A stretch of DNA of 64,000 nucleotides from Phymorhynchus buccinoides (taxonomy: Eukaryota; Mollusca; Gastropoda; Neogastropoda; Raphitomidae), in NCBI GenBank assembly GCA_017654935.2, contig CM065695.1:28620907-28684906 (forward strand), written 5' to 3'. Shown here in pieces: positions 30,911 through 44,106 of the stretch (the first letter of the stretch is position 1; each line of letters opens with the position of its first letter). The notes beneath the pieces were generated by a model that ran no database searches, had not been told where the DNA came from, and saw nothing but the letters and a program-made list of their open reading frames with translations. The position numbers and the translations under genes were made by a program.

Positions 30911-31820
30911 CAAGACGTCAAAAATAGATCTTGCCTTCTATTTGACAAAAGGGAAGCAAAATAATCTAGTTGAGTAATGTCATTTGGGGCGACCAGAAGC
31001 GCTCATTGAACAACCAGTGTCAGTCAAGCGGTTGTTGTTACCTTTGGCTAAAAAGAAAGGAAACCCACACATCTCTCCTCTGTCTATCCACCGCAGTTTG
31101 TGTCTCTTCCAAGTGTCTCCGAAAACCAAAGAAAAAGGTGGACAACAACAAGCATTGTGCAAGGTTCACACTAGTCACATAATGGTTTGTCTTTGTATTC
31201 ATTATGGCATTCAGCGTTCCCAGTGCATGGTTGACTGTGAACAGCAGTACTCTGAACTCGCATAGACATATGGCTGATCGGACGTTCTCCCAATGCGTAC
31301 AAAAAGTGTAATGAAAAACGAATGAGCAAACGGTTAACATGGCATAAAACAAGATGGCAAAGCCATTTAAATGTACTCCCAGTGTAGAAGTTTCTCACTC
31401 TCATGCTATATGTTTGCCCCTTCAAAACGAACCCCACTGCATTCATTGGGTGATTAGATGGGAGTCGAGCAAAGCACACAAACATGACCTACTTTCACTC
31501 TCGTGGTTCCTCGCTCACTTTTTTGTGCAAGCCCGACATGCACCTGTCTCACTATGTGTAAAGACACATATAGCAAAGGGAGTGGCTTAACTTGTAGGCG
31601 GGGCTTAAAAGAAGAAGCGAACGCAAGGGGCGGGGCTTAAAGCTCAGCTCTCACTCTCGCTGTACTGGTGCAACCAAAACATGAGCAGCACTACATTGGC
31701 ATCAGGGATACAGGGGTGCATGTGGCTATGCCTGAAGCCTGAATTCAGGCAATTTGATGCTGCTTCAGGCAGCTGAGTGCCTGAAGAAAGGGCTCTTTAA
31801 CATGATATTATTCTTTTGTA

Positions 31821-31973
31821 CCGTATTTTTCGGACTATAAGGCGCACACCCCAAATTTTACACAAAATTCAGATTCTGTTATTATATTTTCTTACTATTT
31901 TAGTAGTCATATTATAAGGCGCAGGGGTCTCAGTTTGGGGAAAAAGTATCGCCTTATAGTCCGAAAAATACGG
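31821..31973. mobile_element. intact TA-flanked palindromic MITE (CCGTATTTTTCGG)
   Basis: Termini CCGTATTTTTCGGACTATAA and TTATAGTCCGAAAAATACGG are perfect inverted repeats with TA on each side. At 153 bp it is the best-preserved copy of a family also seen at 5565, 9415, 10813 and 45438. It has no coding capacity. Confidence 0.9.
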
Positions 31974-32450
31974 TACATTGGGTTTCGGCATGAAAGTTCA
32001 GGCAGAAGTCTTGGCCACTACATGCACCCATGGGGATAATTCTGCCAATTTTTACATTGATCTGCCTGTAGTTTTGGTTCTTGAGCCTGGAAAATAAAAC
32101 CTTTCACATACATATATGTACATACACGGACATGCTGTGTTTTGTTTTGTTGATCTTGAATGTTTTACCGCTGCAGAAAGAATTTCCTGTAAAATGGACA
32201 ATAAAAATATTGATTGATTGATGCACACAGACAGACAGGGAAACGCAGAGCCCACATTTCCATCACATTGCTCTGTTCTCATTGAACAAGACCAATTTAA
32301 AGAATTGATGACTATGAAAACAACTTGTGTAATGATACACTCACCACCCCCACCACACACACACACACACACACACACACCACGAAAATGTTGATTGAGG
32401 CAGACCTGGGGAATCACATTTTTAGGGCTGCACACAGCTGGCACCCATTA

Positions 32451-32626
32451 CAGTGGAACCTCCCTTATAAGACCTCCCATTATAAGACTCTCTCCCACAT
32501 AAGACCCGGTTCTCCAAGACATTGCCCTTCTTTGTAAGTATTAAAATTACCTCCCTTATAAGACCCCTCCCTTATAAGACTTCATTTTGGATGATTTTTG
32601 AAGGTCTTGTAAGGGAGGTTCCACTG
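32451..32626. mobile_element. pogo-like MITE (CAGTGGAACC termini)
   Basis: CAGTGGAACCTCCCTTATAA and TAAGGGAGGTTCCACTG face each other, and the interior repeats CCTCCCTTATAAGACC. TA precedes the left end. The family recurs at 5218, 17062 and 38969. Confidence 0.82.
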
Positions 32627-33222
32627 TTTTGGTTGTAAGATAATTTTATGGAAATAATATATATAAAGTATATATATATAAAGACCACATTCACATTCTC
32701 AATCAGGTTTGGATACAATACTGCAACTTGAAATAAAATCATACTGCCATCGACATACCAATTACATGACTAATAATTATAATAGACACATTTTGCAAGA
32801 ACAAAAATACTCTTCTACCTCATTTACAAGCACTTAAAGTTTACAAGACGTAGACATTCTACATACAACATACGAATTATGAAATAATTGTAAATACATT
32901 TTGTACAAGATTTCTGCAATGAAACCCCCCCCCCCCCCCCCCCCCCACCCACCTGTGTCCGAAGCAAACAAGTGAGTTTTAAGGGCAGAGCGAAAGGCGG
33001 AGATAGAGTCAGATGAGCGGACATGTTGTGGGAGGGAATTCCATAAGTGAGGTGCTAAATAGTAGAAGGATCGTTCACCAAAAGATTTCGTGTGTACCCG
33101 AGGAACCTCAGAGTGTGCAGCAGTCAGAGGAAGAACGTAGGGAACGAGCAGGTGTGTAGACAGTTACTAGTTCGGAGAGATAGACAGGAACAGAAGAGTG
33201 AACAGCACCGATGATGAAAATG

Positions 33223-33412
33223 ATGTTTTACGTCCTCTCGGTCATAGACACATATGGGACATTTGTAAATACAAAGATGTTGGGAACAATACTGGCTGCA
33301 ATGCCCGGAGGCAGTGCAACACCAGTAAAGTCCCGAGTTTTTAACAATATAGATCATAGGTGTAGCGGTAACTATGCCTCGGTTAAACCTCACACTGCTA
33401 TGGTACCGCCAC
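33223..33412 (+). repeat. interspersed repeat D, copy 2
   Basis: Same unit as 28547-28730, with KML in place of KMV in the shared frame and a slightly longer end (CACACTGCTATGGTACCGCC). A related stretch, GATTTTACGCCTTCTGAGTC, follows at 33451 and again at 39014. Confidence 0.8.
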
Positions 33413-33776
33413 ATTGGACAACACAGCACCGAGAGAGAGAAAAATAGAGATTTTACGCCTTCTGAGTCAACAGACCATTTGGGGCATTTAAAATTATAAA
33501 GATCCTGGAAAAGAGGTGGATTTTTAATTGATAAGATATAGTTTGAAAGGATAAGTTATTTGTTTTAACACGCACAAGAAACAAAGGCAAGCTATTTTAT
33601 ACTTGTCTCTACTGGAAGCCAGTGCAAGTTACGAAGATGAGGTGTTATATAATCAGAGCGTGGAACCTTGAGAGTGAGGGTGTCAGAATGATCAACTGGA
33701 GGATTGTGGGCCCCATGTAAAGTGAAGAAGATGAGATATTTATATAAAAAAAAATTAAAAAAAAAGAAGAAAAAAA

Positions 33777-33848
33777 TGCCCCGACAGGGGATCGAACCCT
33801 GGATCTTCGGTTTACGAGACCGACGCCTTACCACTTGGCCACCGAGGC
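33777..33848 (-). tRNA. tRNA-Thr (anticodon CGT)
   Basis: The minus strand folds as a complete 72-nt cloverleaf. The 7-bp acceptor stem pairs GCCTCGG with the 3' strand allowing G-U, there is a TGGCCAAGTGG A box, and the anticodon loop CTCGTAA gives anticodon CGT. The T arm contains the B box GGTTCGATCCC and the discriminator base is A. There is no intron. A long T run follows on the same strand and would terminate RNA polymerase III. Nothing suggests a SINE head: no element body or tail is attached. Confidence 0.85.
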
Positions 33849-34743
33849 TACTTGCTGACGAGGGTGTAAGAAAGAAATATAAAAGATATCTATAAAGTGA
33901 CGAGTTAGCTACAACCTCGTCATACATTGCTCTCTGCTTCATTCACAAACAACTACAGTGCCATCATTGTTTTGATGGTTATGTTCAAACTCAAAACCGG
34001 GAAACTAAGAACTACAGTCAGGCAGAAAAACTGCAGAAATGGGGTCAGGGTGTGACGGTGCACCGACAAAATTCTCCCGCGTGTACAAATTCTTCCCGTT
34101 TCCTCATTCGAGTCATTGCGCAAGCTCACTGAGCCCATGACGTTTTGTGAGCTACATCGATTTTTCGGCGACAATGTAAATTAACACAATCCCATTTAAT
34201 TTCCTGGTTCTTTTCATGTAGATTGAGCAATTAAATCGCTATATTTAAAAAAAAGTTACGGTTGTGCTGCGCATGCGTATTACGGTGATTGGGACTTATT
34301 TCCCACCAGGAATTATTTAACGAACGGGAAGGGTATACTTATGTAGCAGGGTGGGCGGGGTTGTGGAGGGAGGATTGTGAGGGATTGATTGATTGATTGA
34401 TTGAATTTTATTTATAGAGGGTAATAGAGTAAGCAATAACATGCTTTTTTACATCCAGCCCTCAGGGATGGGGGATGAGTAGTGGCGCGGGTGGGGTTAC
34501 CGGGGTAGGTTGAGCAAGTAGATGCCAGTGTGGGAGATGTTGTCTACTTGTGCCTATTAGGCTATTGTTTGTGTAGAATTGTCTTCTTCCATGTATGTTG
34601 TGTAACTGACCAGTTAATGACGTTTTTATTAGTAGTAGTAGTGGGGGACTGGCTCATAAGCCTAGGCCTCGCGGCCTATCAAGTGTCCCCTTCATTCTTT
34701 TGTACATTTGTTATAGTTGCGCATATGCATTATAATTTTGATA

Positions 34744-34957
34744 GGGGAAGACGGGGTAAAAAGCGCATGGGCGGGTAAGAAGCCCACCCCAATTATCTCA
34801 TGAAATGAAGCAAATTTCAGTCTCATTTTGCCCATGAGACGAGCGTTAATGTCTAGCATTCGTCTCATGGGCAAATTTGACTGAAATTTTCTTTATTTCA
34901 TGAGATAATTGGGGTGGGCTTCTTACCCGCCCATGCGCTTTTTACCCCGTCTTCCCC
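34744..34957. mobile_element. palindromic MITE, long arms, TA duplication
   Basis: Arms of about 90 bp start GGGGAAGACGGGGTAAAAAG and close with CTTTTTACCCCGTCTTCCCC. TA flanks both ends (34742-34743, 34958-34959), as for mariner-type elements. The arms are nearly perfect, so the transcript would be a long hairpin. Confidence 0.88.
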
Positions 34958-34964
34958 TATGTTC

Positions 34965-35420
34965 ATTCATCATATTCAAAAAACACTTGTTTACATTTTT
35001 GATTGCTGTCCAGAAGACTTCTAAATACATTAGTATTAGGTGCACATTTATGTTGAGTAGGAAGAACATTCCAAATCTATGCAATTCTGTTAGTGTGCAT
35101 TCTTTCTCATATTAGTATTGCTATGGCCCATCAGGATCATTTCTGAATTTCTTGTTCTGTTATAATCTGTTAGTTGGAAAATATTAGTAACATCATTGTT
35201 GACAAGGCCATTAAATATCTTATCAGTCTCAATCAGGTCCCCTCTCAATCTTCTACCTTTTAAGGAATGTAAATTAAGGTATTTCAGTCTTTCACGGTAA
35301 TTCATATCTGCATTATTTCAATAATCTGGTTGCTCTTCTTTGGATCTTTTCAATAGCTACAGACTGTCTTTTTAAATATGGATGCCATATAATATTTGCA
35401 TATTCATTATTATTTTGTAT
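34965..35420 (-). mobile_element. LINE 3' fragment (CR1-like), minus strand
   Basis: Minus-strand frames read ANIIWHPYLKRQSVAIEKIQ RRATRLL, then YRERLKYLNLHSLKGRRLRG and DLIETDKIFNGL, typical of the C-terminal reverse transcriptase region of CR1-like LINEs. A frameshift separates the two parts. No 5' portion remains. Confidence 0.75.
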
Positions 35421-37012
35421 TTTATGCGCAAGCTGGGCAACAAATGTCTTCTGTTTGAAGACAATAACTTGATTTGATTGATTTAGAGATGGGAAGGGTG
35501 GAAATAGAGGGGGAGGGGGGAGTTGAAGGGATTATATGGCTGGAGAGGAGGGGGGGGGGGATCAGAAGCCTTCCACCAGGCTTAAGCTTGTTCGTGCTTC
35601 AGTTTCAGTTTTGATATTAGATATAGTTCCCGAGCGAAGCTGGGGAACCATTGTTTTTGTCTGTCCGTCCGCCGTCAAAGTAATGGTCAAAGGGAAGCAA
35701 CTGAAGTGAGGGAACTTAAACCCGTTTAGGTTTATTTCCCTTGCTTTGTATGCTTATTTCTCTCTCTGTGTGTGTGAGGAAGAAAGAGAGAGTTCTTCTC
35801 CTTCTCCTTAGGCAGCCAACTTCATCATGTTGAAGATTCTGTGGCGTGCAAGCATCGTTTAGTTTTTTCTTCTTTACAATTAAACTTCACATGCTATTTG
35901 ACGTCTTAGCACATATCTTCACTTTTTTTTTCCTCAGGAAAAACAGTGAGTCTGGTTACTATAGTAACATAGTTCGCCTGTACTATTAACTGCTGACAAG
36001 CAACCCCCACCCCCAGCTAGCTCTCATTTCACTATTGGCCCCTGAAAACAACTCCTACTGCATTCCTGTTATCCCATCAAGACTATGTAAGGTTGTGGGG
36101 GTGTATGGACAATGGTTTGTGGCACGCGGCCACAACTCAACTCCCACAGTAGCTTTTCTCAGCTCCTTTCAGTTCATGCCTTTTGTTAGCCCTCCTCATC
36201 AGCATAAACCAATTTAAAGGGTTTTATCCATTAGGCTTACATTGTTTTATGGTGATATACCACTTGTAATGTCTTTTCCTATCCCTAACCACAATCAATG
36301 ATAAGCATATTTGCTGCTGTTAAAGGAAATAACTTGAAACAAATAGCTCTCTGTGGAAAACTGAAAGGAGCTAGAATGAGGGGAATTTGTGTACTGTGCT
36401 CCCACTTTGTTATAGGACCTTTCAAAATCATTACATAAGAACGTCTCACACTGCGTTTGATACTGATCAATATGGTTATAATATGGATGTACGACCAATG
36501 GTTTGGGGGCTATGGCCATCATTCGGCTTTCACTCTCACTATACTAATGGCCCCCTTCAAAATGTCTCCCACACTGGCAGATGTTTGCACTGGAGGTTAA
36601 AACTGTGCATTCCTGGGCTGAGTCGATGATGTTGTTGTCGTACCCTGGCTAAAAGACTCCAGGGATCATCCCAAACAGCCGAAGCACTTGAACACTATGG
36701 TACAAATGCACCAGCTAGGGATGAGAACATTACGTGTGCGACTGTTTTTGATTACCCCACCACGTGGGCAGCCACACTCTGACTTTGGAGGATTGTCTGA
36801 TGATGATTGAGAATAATTATATCTGGTTATAAGGGTTTAAAGCCAACACTGTGGATTTCAGACCTGTGAGAAAGACGTGTGGTGGAACTTTGCACATGAG
36901 GTTCAAAATGTCTCTCACTTCATTTATGTCCAGATGACAAGCGGTTGTGATTAGCATTACTGAATAATTTTCTATTCCACAACCTCACCCCATCCCTTGG
37001 ATGATTCTGATA

Positions 37013-37226
37013 TTAACCCCTTCGCTGCCGCCTATTACTTGCGTATGTGACGCGGTTTGCCGCACAATTTTTGAACGCGGCAATATCGCTACTTAGCGGC
37101 GACGTATATACACATCGGTGGCAAGTACTGAAGTGCTATACAGGACGTATATATACGTCGGTGGCAAGTACTGAAGCGCTATAGAGGACATATATATATA
37201 TACGTCGTAGGCAGCGAAGAGGTTAA
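37013..37226. mobile_element. piggyBac-like MITE with tandem interior
   Basis: TTAA at 37013-37016 and 37223-37226, termini CCCCTTCGCTGCC and GGCAGCGAAGAGG. The interior repeats GGTGGCAAGTACTGAAG with TATATACGTCGG. Confidence 0.83.
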
Positions 37227-38122
37227 AGAATATAAATAATAATGGTTGTAGGGGTCTAAAGCCAACAGTCTTTAGTTTACGCCCAATGGTTTGAGACAGG
37301 CAGACACACGCACAAAGAAGAAAGCAAAGCTTAGCGTGGGTGCTGAGAACTTTGAATGATCTAATTTAAGAGTTTGAATGTTCAATGTAGGCATTCTTTG
37401 ATGATCTTGTCAGTGCGTCTAAAGTTAAATATCTTGCCATATCATCTCAATTTGTATGGCTTAGATTCTTTCTTTCCACGTCTAATACAGTTCAGATTCA
37501 GATTCAGTTTATTATCCCATAACTGAGAAATTGCAGCATATGCATATACGAATCGCTGCAATAAACACATTTATGAACAAAGAATTGATACAAACTAATA
37601 ACTTGTAATAGGTTGTCCTTGCCTCAGACATACAGAACATGAATTCATGCATGCATACATCACATTGGATGTAGCAGTCACACATGCCCCTACACACAAA
37701 ATGTAACAAAGTCAATGTGTTCTATACAACCAGGCACTAGCACTGCAGAAGCAAATAAATAAAACAAACTTCTCAATAGAAAACACACACACGCACACCA
37801 CAAACAATTTCTTCATTTTTTAATAATGTAAAAAATGTCAAACCATCAGTAATTCTACACATTACAGTGATTACACAGACTAAAATAAGGCAAAACAGTC
37901 TTAAATCTACATTTAAAAATAATAATTTGGAGGGGGGGGGGGGAAGCCCACTGCATCAGCTACATAGATTGATTGACAGATTCATATTAGATTTGTCACG
38001 TATGAATACATAAAACTTAACATATAAAATGAGAACAAATAATTATGTGTTACATATGTAAAACTAGTATTCAGTTTACCTTTTGTTGCAAAACATGGTG
38101 GGTCAGAGGGATGATGAAAATT

Positions 38123-38308
38123 ATGTTTTACGTCCTCTCGGTCATAGACACATATGGGACATTTGTAAATACAAAGATGGTGGGAACAATACTGGCTGCA
38201 ATGCCCGGAGGCAGTGCAACACCAGTAAAGTCCCGAGTTTTTAACAATATAGATAGGTGTAGCGGTAACCACGCTTCGGTTAAACCTCATCGGCTATGGT
38301 ACCGCCAC
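38123..38308 (+). repeat. interspersed repeat D, copy 3
   Basis: Same unit, ending CATCGGCTATGGTACCGCCA. Differences from copy 1 are few and lie near the 3' end. Confidence 0.8.
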
Positions 38309-38968
38309 GTTAAATATTCTAAATGTGAGGGTCAGAGGGATTTTAGTTTTTGTTATTGTGTATTCTTCACAAAGAGTTCAAAATATTTTTTGTTAAACCC
38401 ACATAAACAAAGACATTTTTTTGTTTTGACAAATAGTCTCATTCACAATCCAAAATAGCAAAACTATAGAAATAAACTATCAATCAAACATTTTTAAACA
38501 CTTTTAAGAGCTCTCAAAGATATCAACGATTCAACTTCATTAATTCATAGTTCTTTTCAAACCAAATACAAAAATCTAATTAAAAAAAAATTACATTATA
38601 TTATGCTGGTCATAATATATGACCAAAAAAGACTCAACTGCCCAAATATCAAAACACAATGGAAAATCATTCCAAAGAGAGAGAGAGACAGACAGACAGA
38701 CAGAGAGAGAGAGAGAGATTTATTTCCTAATCTAACAAACAAAATACTTTGACACAACTACTAAATGTCACAAACTATAACTAGAGAAACAAACCTAAAA
38801 GAATGTGTGCACACCGGGCTTTGAAGAGAAAACAAAAAACAAAAACAAAAATTAACAAACTAACCACCCAGCCAACCAACCAACCAAGAAAAAAGAAGAT
38901 GTCAGCAAATTAAACCAACAAGGCAAGTGAAACACAATATAATGTCAATGAGAAAGTATACTGAAGTA

Positions 38969-39210
38969 CAGCGGAACCTCCGTTATAAGACCTTCGAAAA
39001 TAGAGAGAGAGAAATTTAGAGATTTTACGCCTTCTGGACCAAAGGGCCATTTGAATTCATTCGAAAATCATCCAAAATGAGGTCTGATAAGGGAGGGGTC
39101 TAATAAGGGAGGTAATTTTAATACTTACAAATAAGGGCAATATCTCAGAGAAGTAAGTCTTATGTGGGAGGGAGTCTTATAATGGGAGGTCTTATAAGGG
39201 AGGTTCAATG
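38969..39210. mobile_element. pogo-like MITE with internal insertion
   Basis: Left end CAGCGGAACCTCCGTTATAA, right end CTTATAAGGGAGGTTCAATG. About 60 bp carrying GATTTTACGCCTTCTGGACC is inserted near the left end. Confidence 0.68.
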
Positions 39211-41319
39211 ACGCAAGCATGACATGATTTCTCTACGATTTCAGGGGGGGGGGGGGGGGGGGGGGCCCCCCTATGCGCGTACCCAACCAACACGCAGACC
39301 TGTTAGTACTCTATAACAAATCATAACTTAGTTTGGGGAGTGCCGTATGATACAATGCGAATTGGAGTCCATCAAGTAAGGCACCATGTCTGTTGCTTGT
39401 ACAAATAACATTTACGTGAGACCTAATGAGCCTCGATTGAAACACACATTTCACAAAACAAGAACACACTGCATAAACAGCATATGCCAAGATTCAAACA
39501 CAAATGTTGCCTGCAGCCTTGCCACACACGAAGAACTACCTCAAGGCTTTTATACCAAGATTCGACTTAAAAACACAATGCACAGGTGACACAATCATTT
39601 ATTTGATTTATTGCTTTGCATCATTTGGAATGCTTTCTTTATATGTTTATACACCCATTAAGCTAAACATATTTATGATTATCAAACTGTGCTGATGGGA
39701 TGTTAGGGTTGCATTTGCGGAAGCCAGATGATGCACCAATGCGCTACAGCCGAGATAAGAAAGAAACTGAACATACATGTGTACACGCACACACACACAC
39801 ACGAATGAAGCAATTAGTAAAACTTCACAGATGTAACCCAACATCTTGAAACACCGGCATACATACACAATATCTATGTACATATCAAGCTGAGACATTG
39901 GTTAATAAGCTAGGGAAATAAGCATGGTACCCATTTAACTGTTGCTGGTTCTCTTTGTTAGCTCGCCTAACAGAGGGTGATGAACAAATTATGAGAACAA
40001 CAAAAGAGATCAAGATGGTTCACAATAAAGACAAAAGAGATGAAGTGGACAAACATTGATACAGAATATCACAACACTTGGGTTTCAGGCACTGAAAAGG
40101 TCAACCAAGCGTTCAAAACTTCTGACAAAGGCGCAATATCACACACAGTCGATCTGACAATCCAAATTGGCTGAACAGATATTCTATGTTGTGAAAGTCC
40201 CACGATCCAATAATCCGCAACTCAAACCCGTTTTCCATGTTATTATGCTGGTCTGTTTAACTCATTCAAGTCGTTCCAGCCATATATGTCTGGAATTAAT
40301 AGATAGCTGTCAATTTGATGCATTTGCTTCAAAGGAAGTAAATCTGTGTGCACACCATACCTTGGTCACTTCTAAACTCGCTTCGCTCCCTTAGACCAGA
40401 ATTTTGCCTCTGACTTTGCTTTTGTAGCGGTTTGTTGCGAGTCAACCAATCAGTGCAGAGTTTTTCTATATAAAGTCTATATATAAAAAAGTCTGATCTA
40501 CCACTTCCCTGTCTAATCCTGAAGTAAAAACCCGTAATCTTCTTTCATTTCTCCTTTTGTTTATGTCTGTGTTTTTGTGTGTCTATGGCTGGAGCGATTT
40601 GTGAGGTTTTTTTAATGATTCAAAATAGTTGCGATGCGAATGAGTTAAAACCAAAGCCAGATATAGTTGTTCAAAGAATTTCATTGTCGTACTTGACTGG
40701 AATAATGTTGGCTTGGAATGTGGGTCCTCAAGAAAACAATCTTTTTGACATAGACGCACAACCATCTACCCTTGCATAAATTAAACACACATCACACACG
40801 AATAGCCAAGATCAATGCGCCAAAAGCAAAAAAAAAAAGATGGAAATTATACTGATCCACAAATGTGCATCTTCAGAGATTATATATGACAAGCATAACT
40901 TGATGCACAACAATCACGCCAGTGACTGAGGTAAAGAGGGCACGAAAACTTGGATTTATCAAAAATACTTATCTGGCAATGAACCAAACATGTTGTGATC
41001 GATCACAGCATAGAAGTATCAGCAACACAAAAGCACTCGCACACCGGTTTCTTCACCAAAGAAAATTTAATGACAGAGAGGGAATAATTTTGAAATAAAA
41101 GAACGTAATACTGTATGAAGACATACTATCATACAAGCCACAGCCTACTGGACAAAGGGATAAAAAAAACCACCTAGAGTAGCAGATAATAGGTTGTGGC
41201 AAATATGGAAAAATAAATGCTTGTTAGGTGTATCCACACGGCGGATTGCAATTGTAAAAGGATTAAAAATTCAAATGAAACTTATTTCAAACAAACATTT
41301 AAGCTTATCAATGATAAAA
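39211..41319. other. intergenic, nothing recognised
   Basis: A/T-rich unique-looking sequence with a poly-G tract at 39245-39265 and (CA)n at 39786-39802. Short frames show no recognisable protein. No RNA gene seen. Confidence 0.5.
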
Positions 41320-41497
41320 TTAATCCCTTGACTGCCAGAGAAAATTTAAGAAAAATCATTCTGCAAATCATGCCATGAAAAAGACAACTGATAGAGCCAA
41401 TCTGGCATCAGAGTTACTCCTCTTCATCTGATGACGTCAATCTCAGTGATGTCATCAAGTCAGTATGTGATACGTTGTATGGCAGTCAAGGGGTTAA
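41320..41497. mobile_element. piggyBac-like MITE, inverse copy of the 4893 family
   Basis: TTAA at 41320-41323 and 41494-41497 with TCCCTTGACTGCCAGAG and GGCAGTCAAGGGG termini. The interior CTCTTCATCTGATGACGTCA and GATACGTTGTATGGCAG match 4893-5124 reversed. Confidence 0.83.
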
Positions 41498-43236
41498 GGC
41501 ATCCAAATAGTTTTGTTCTTTTTATTTTTTTTTAGTGAAGCTGAAGAAATGAAGGTAGCTCACAATCAGAGATGAGATTCTCACAGAACCAAAAAGGAGG
41601 GAAAAGGTGGGGGTCTGGAGGCCGGTGTAGGCCCCTTGGGGTCCAGGAGCAAAGCCCCTGGTGGGTGTCAGGGGACAAAACTCCCTGAAGTTTTGCTTTT
41701 TAATGGGATAGGAAATTTATCCAAAATTTAAAATCCTTGATCCTATTCAAAAAAAAAGTGAAATCACAGACCATTGACTCAGCCTCAGGGCTGGTGACTT
41801 TCTGGTAGCTAAAGAGAGAGATATAGACAGACAGAGAGTGACAGAGACAGACACAGATGACAGAGAGACACCCCACCCTCACCACATTTTCTCAACAGAT
41901 TTACACTGATCTCAAAAATGACCCCTGCATGAACGGGAGAAGATAGGGAGGAGAAAAAGAAAGACGATAGGAGGGGAAGTGGAGCTCAGCGGGGAATAAA
42001 GGAAAATAACGAGGAAGAAGAGGAGTAAGGGGAGAAGAGTGGGGAACGTTCAAATCCAAAAATAATTCTTATTTCTCTTTTCAATCATTCCATCAAAAAG
42101 TCACAGGTCATGATTATGGCTTAAGATTGGACATCAGGGAAAGAAACAAGGCTAGGGTTTGTTTGGAGGACATTACTCTCAAAAAAAAAGAAAGACTGGA
42201 TGCTGGATGAATATACAAAATACCTTACAAGAGCAAGACGGAAATAAAATGTGGAAAGAGAGGGGTTAGAGAAGGGTGCAAAAAGTAAAAAATCCAGAAG
42301 CCATTTTAGGAAGTACTATTAACCCTCTCTAGGACACAGACGCCAAATTCGACCGAATTTGGTCAACTCATGCAGCCCGTAAGCGCCGATTGCGTCCGCT
42401 GAACGCCAGGTCTAGTAAGTTCACTTTCACTTTCTCCCTACCCACAATGCAATATACTAAGTTAGTTCTTCCTGTTCCTGACTCTCGCTGGTCCGTTTTT
42501 GTTTCTTACAGCAAGGGAAAGCACCCACTAGTCTTTTTGAACGGATTTTTCGAAGTGACCCAAATTTTTTTCTTCTTTCCACGTGATGTGCGCAGTATTG
42601 ACTCGGCGCGATGCTCGGAGTGCCATTACGGATTTTTTTAATTTCAATTCATGGTTTGTTCAAATTGTTGTGTGACAGTGTTAGCTTTGGAATAATAATA
42701 TCATCATTGCTATTCAATATGCATCTTTCAGAAACGAAATGTGAGTTAGACTTTATTCTGGGTGATTTTTTTAATGAAAAGATTTGGTGTGACGTCCGGA
42801 GTTAATTCCCATCTCTCGGGAACTGGGATCGATTCCCGGTTCGAATGGTTGGGAGTCATTGGGTTAAGGAACACAAAAAGGCAAAATTGTATGAACCTAG
42901 GGTGTCTAAGAAAAGAAACATTCTGAATAGAAATTTCACGGCTTTATGCCCACATTTTAAGCATTAAGAAAATTTTCGCATAACATTATTGATAGCAGCA
43001 AGTAAAAGGAAAACCTTGGGAGAAATAACATGCCGACTATACCTTGTCTGTATCGCCTTACATGTCCCTAGACATCGTAGTGGCCATTTCCCTTGAACAA
43101 GAAAGAGATGCGATAGTTACATGCCAACATATTGAGCACCATACGTAGTTCGTATCGCCACGAGATGAGCGTAAATGGTCAATCAAACAGTACATAATGT
43201 GGAAGTCAAAATGTCATTTGTCATTCGTGGAAGTCG

Positions 43237-43325
43237 TAATAAGTTGTATTGGGAATAATAATGATAATAAACGGACACTTACATAGCCCTTTTTATCGAG
43301 CACAAAGCGCTTTACAATCAGCATT
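43237..43325 (-). mobile_element. LINE 3' terminal fragment
   Basis: On the minus strand the sequence GTAAAGCGCTTTGTGCTCGA then GGGCTATGTAAGTG and a (TTATTA)n tail is the usual 3' end of CR1/L2-like LINEs, comparable to 4790-4850. It lies about 800 bp beyond the PRELID3B stop. Confidence 0.55.
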
Positions 43326-43690
43326 GAAACACTCACAGACATACACACGCACACACAGACACACACACATATGTGCATGCACGCTAGTGAACGCGTTCTT
43401 GCACACAAACATACACGCACAGACCCACACATATTTCATCAAACACAGAAAACACATTCTCACTGAAACGCACACATACTTATATCAACATACACTTGTA
43501 CAAACACGCGCGCACGCACACACACACGCGCGATCACATACACAAACACACACTCACAGACACATACTCGCACACTCACTCCCCTCCCCTCCCCCCCCCT
43601 CTCTCTCTCTCTAGCCGAACACAATCTCTCCTGCGCACACATACACATGCAAGCACATACCCACACAGCACACACACCCCCACCACACAC
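43325..43690. repeat. (CA)n-rich low-complexity tract
   Basis: Long imperfect CACACA/CACGCA sequence with a C and CT tract at 43575-43612. The overlapping frames in both directions are translations of this repeat and are not genes. Confidence 0.85.
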
Positions 43691-44106
43691 CTGCTCGGAA
43701 TGAATAAATGGCAGAGGTACTCAGCTGAAAGGCTGTTGCAGAATAGAATGATGGAAAGAAACAGAGAAATGAAGTATGGGCGCTTTTGACCTGACCAAAA
43801 AAAAAGTTGTCTAAATATGTAAATATTCTTGAAAAAGTGTGTGTGCACCAGTCGTGAATGAGTATGACTTCCAGATAGCAGAGGAGGCAACTGCTATTCT
43901 AAAAGTCTGCAAATAATGCTCACATAAATCATTGCAGAGCAGGCACTAACCCAGTACCAGGTTTCATGGACAAACAACATACACAAACAGAATAGAAAAA
44001 TATCGATCCAGACTCTAGGTATCACATTATGCTTCTTGCGTGACAGCTAACATGCTGTGTGGCTTGGATGAGCCCACAGCAGCAGGGGAGAAGGCAAGAC
44101 GTGAGG

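Noticed and set aside
42319..42862. Possible further TTAA-flanked element (TTAACCCTCTC ... ATTGGGTTAA)
   Set aside because: The termini beyond the CCC/GGG do not match as inverted repeats, so the call is too weak.
43249..43789. Overlapping frames on both strands rich in His/Thr or Val/Cys
   Set aside because: Translations of a CA-rich low-complexity tract with no family match.
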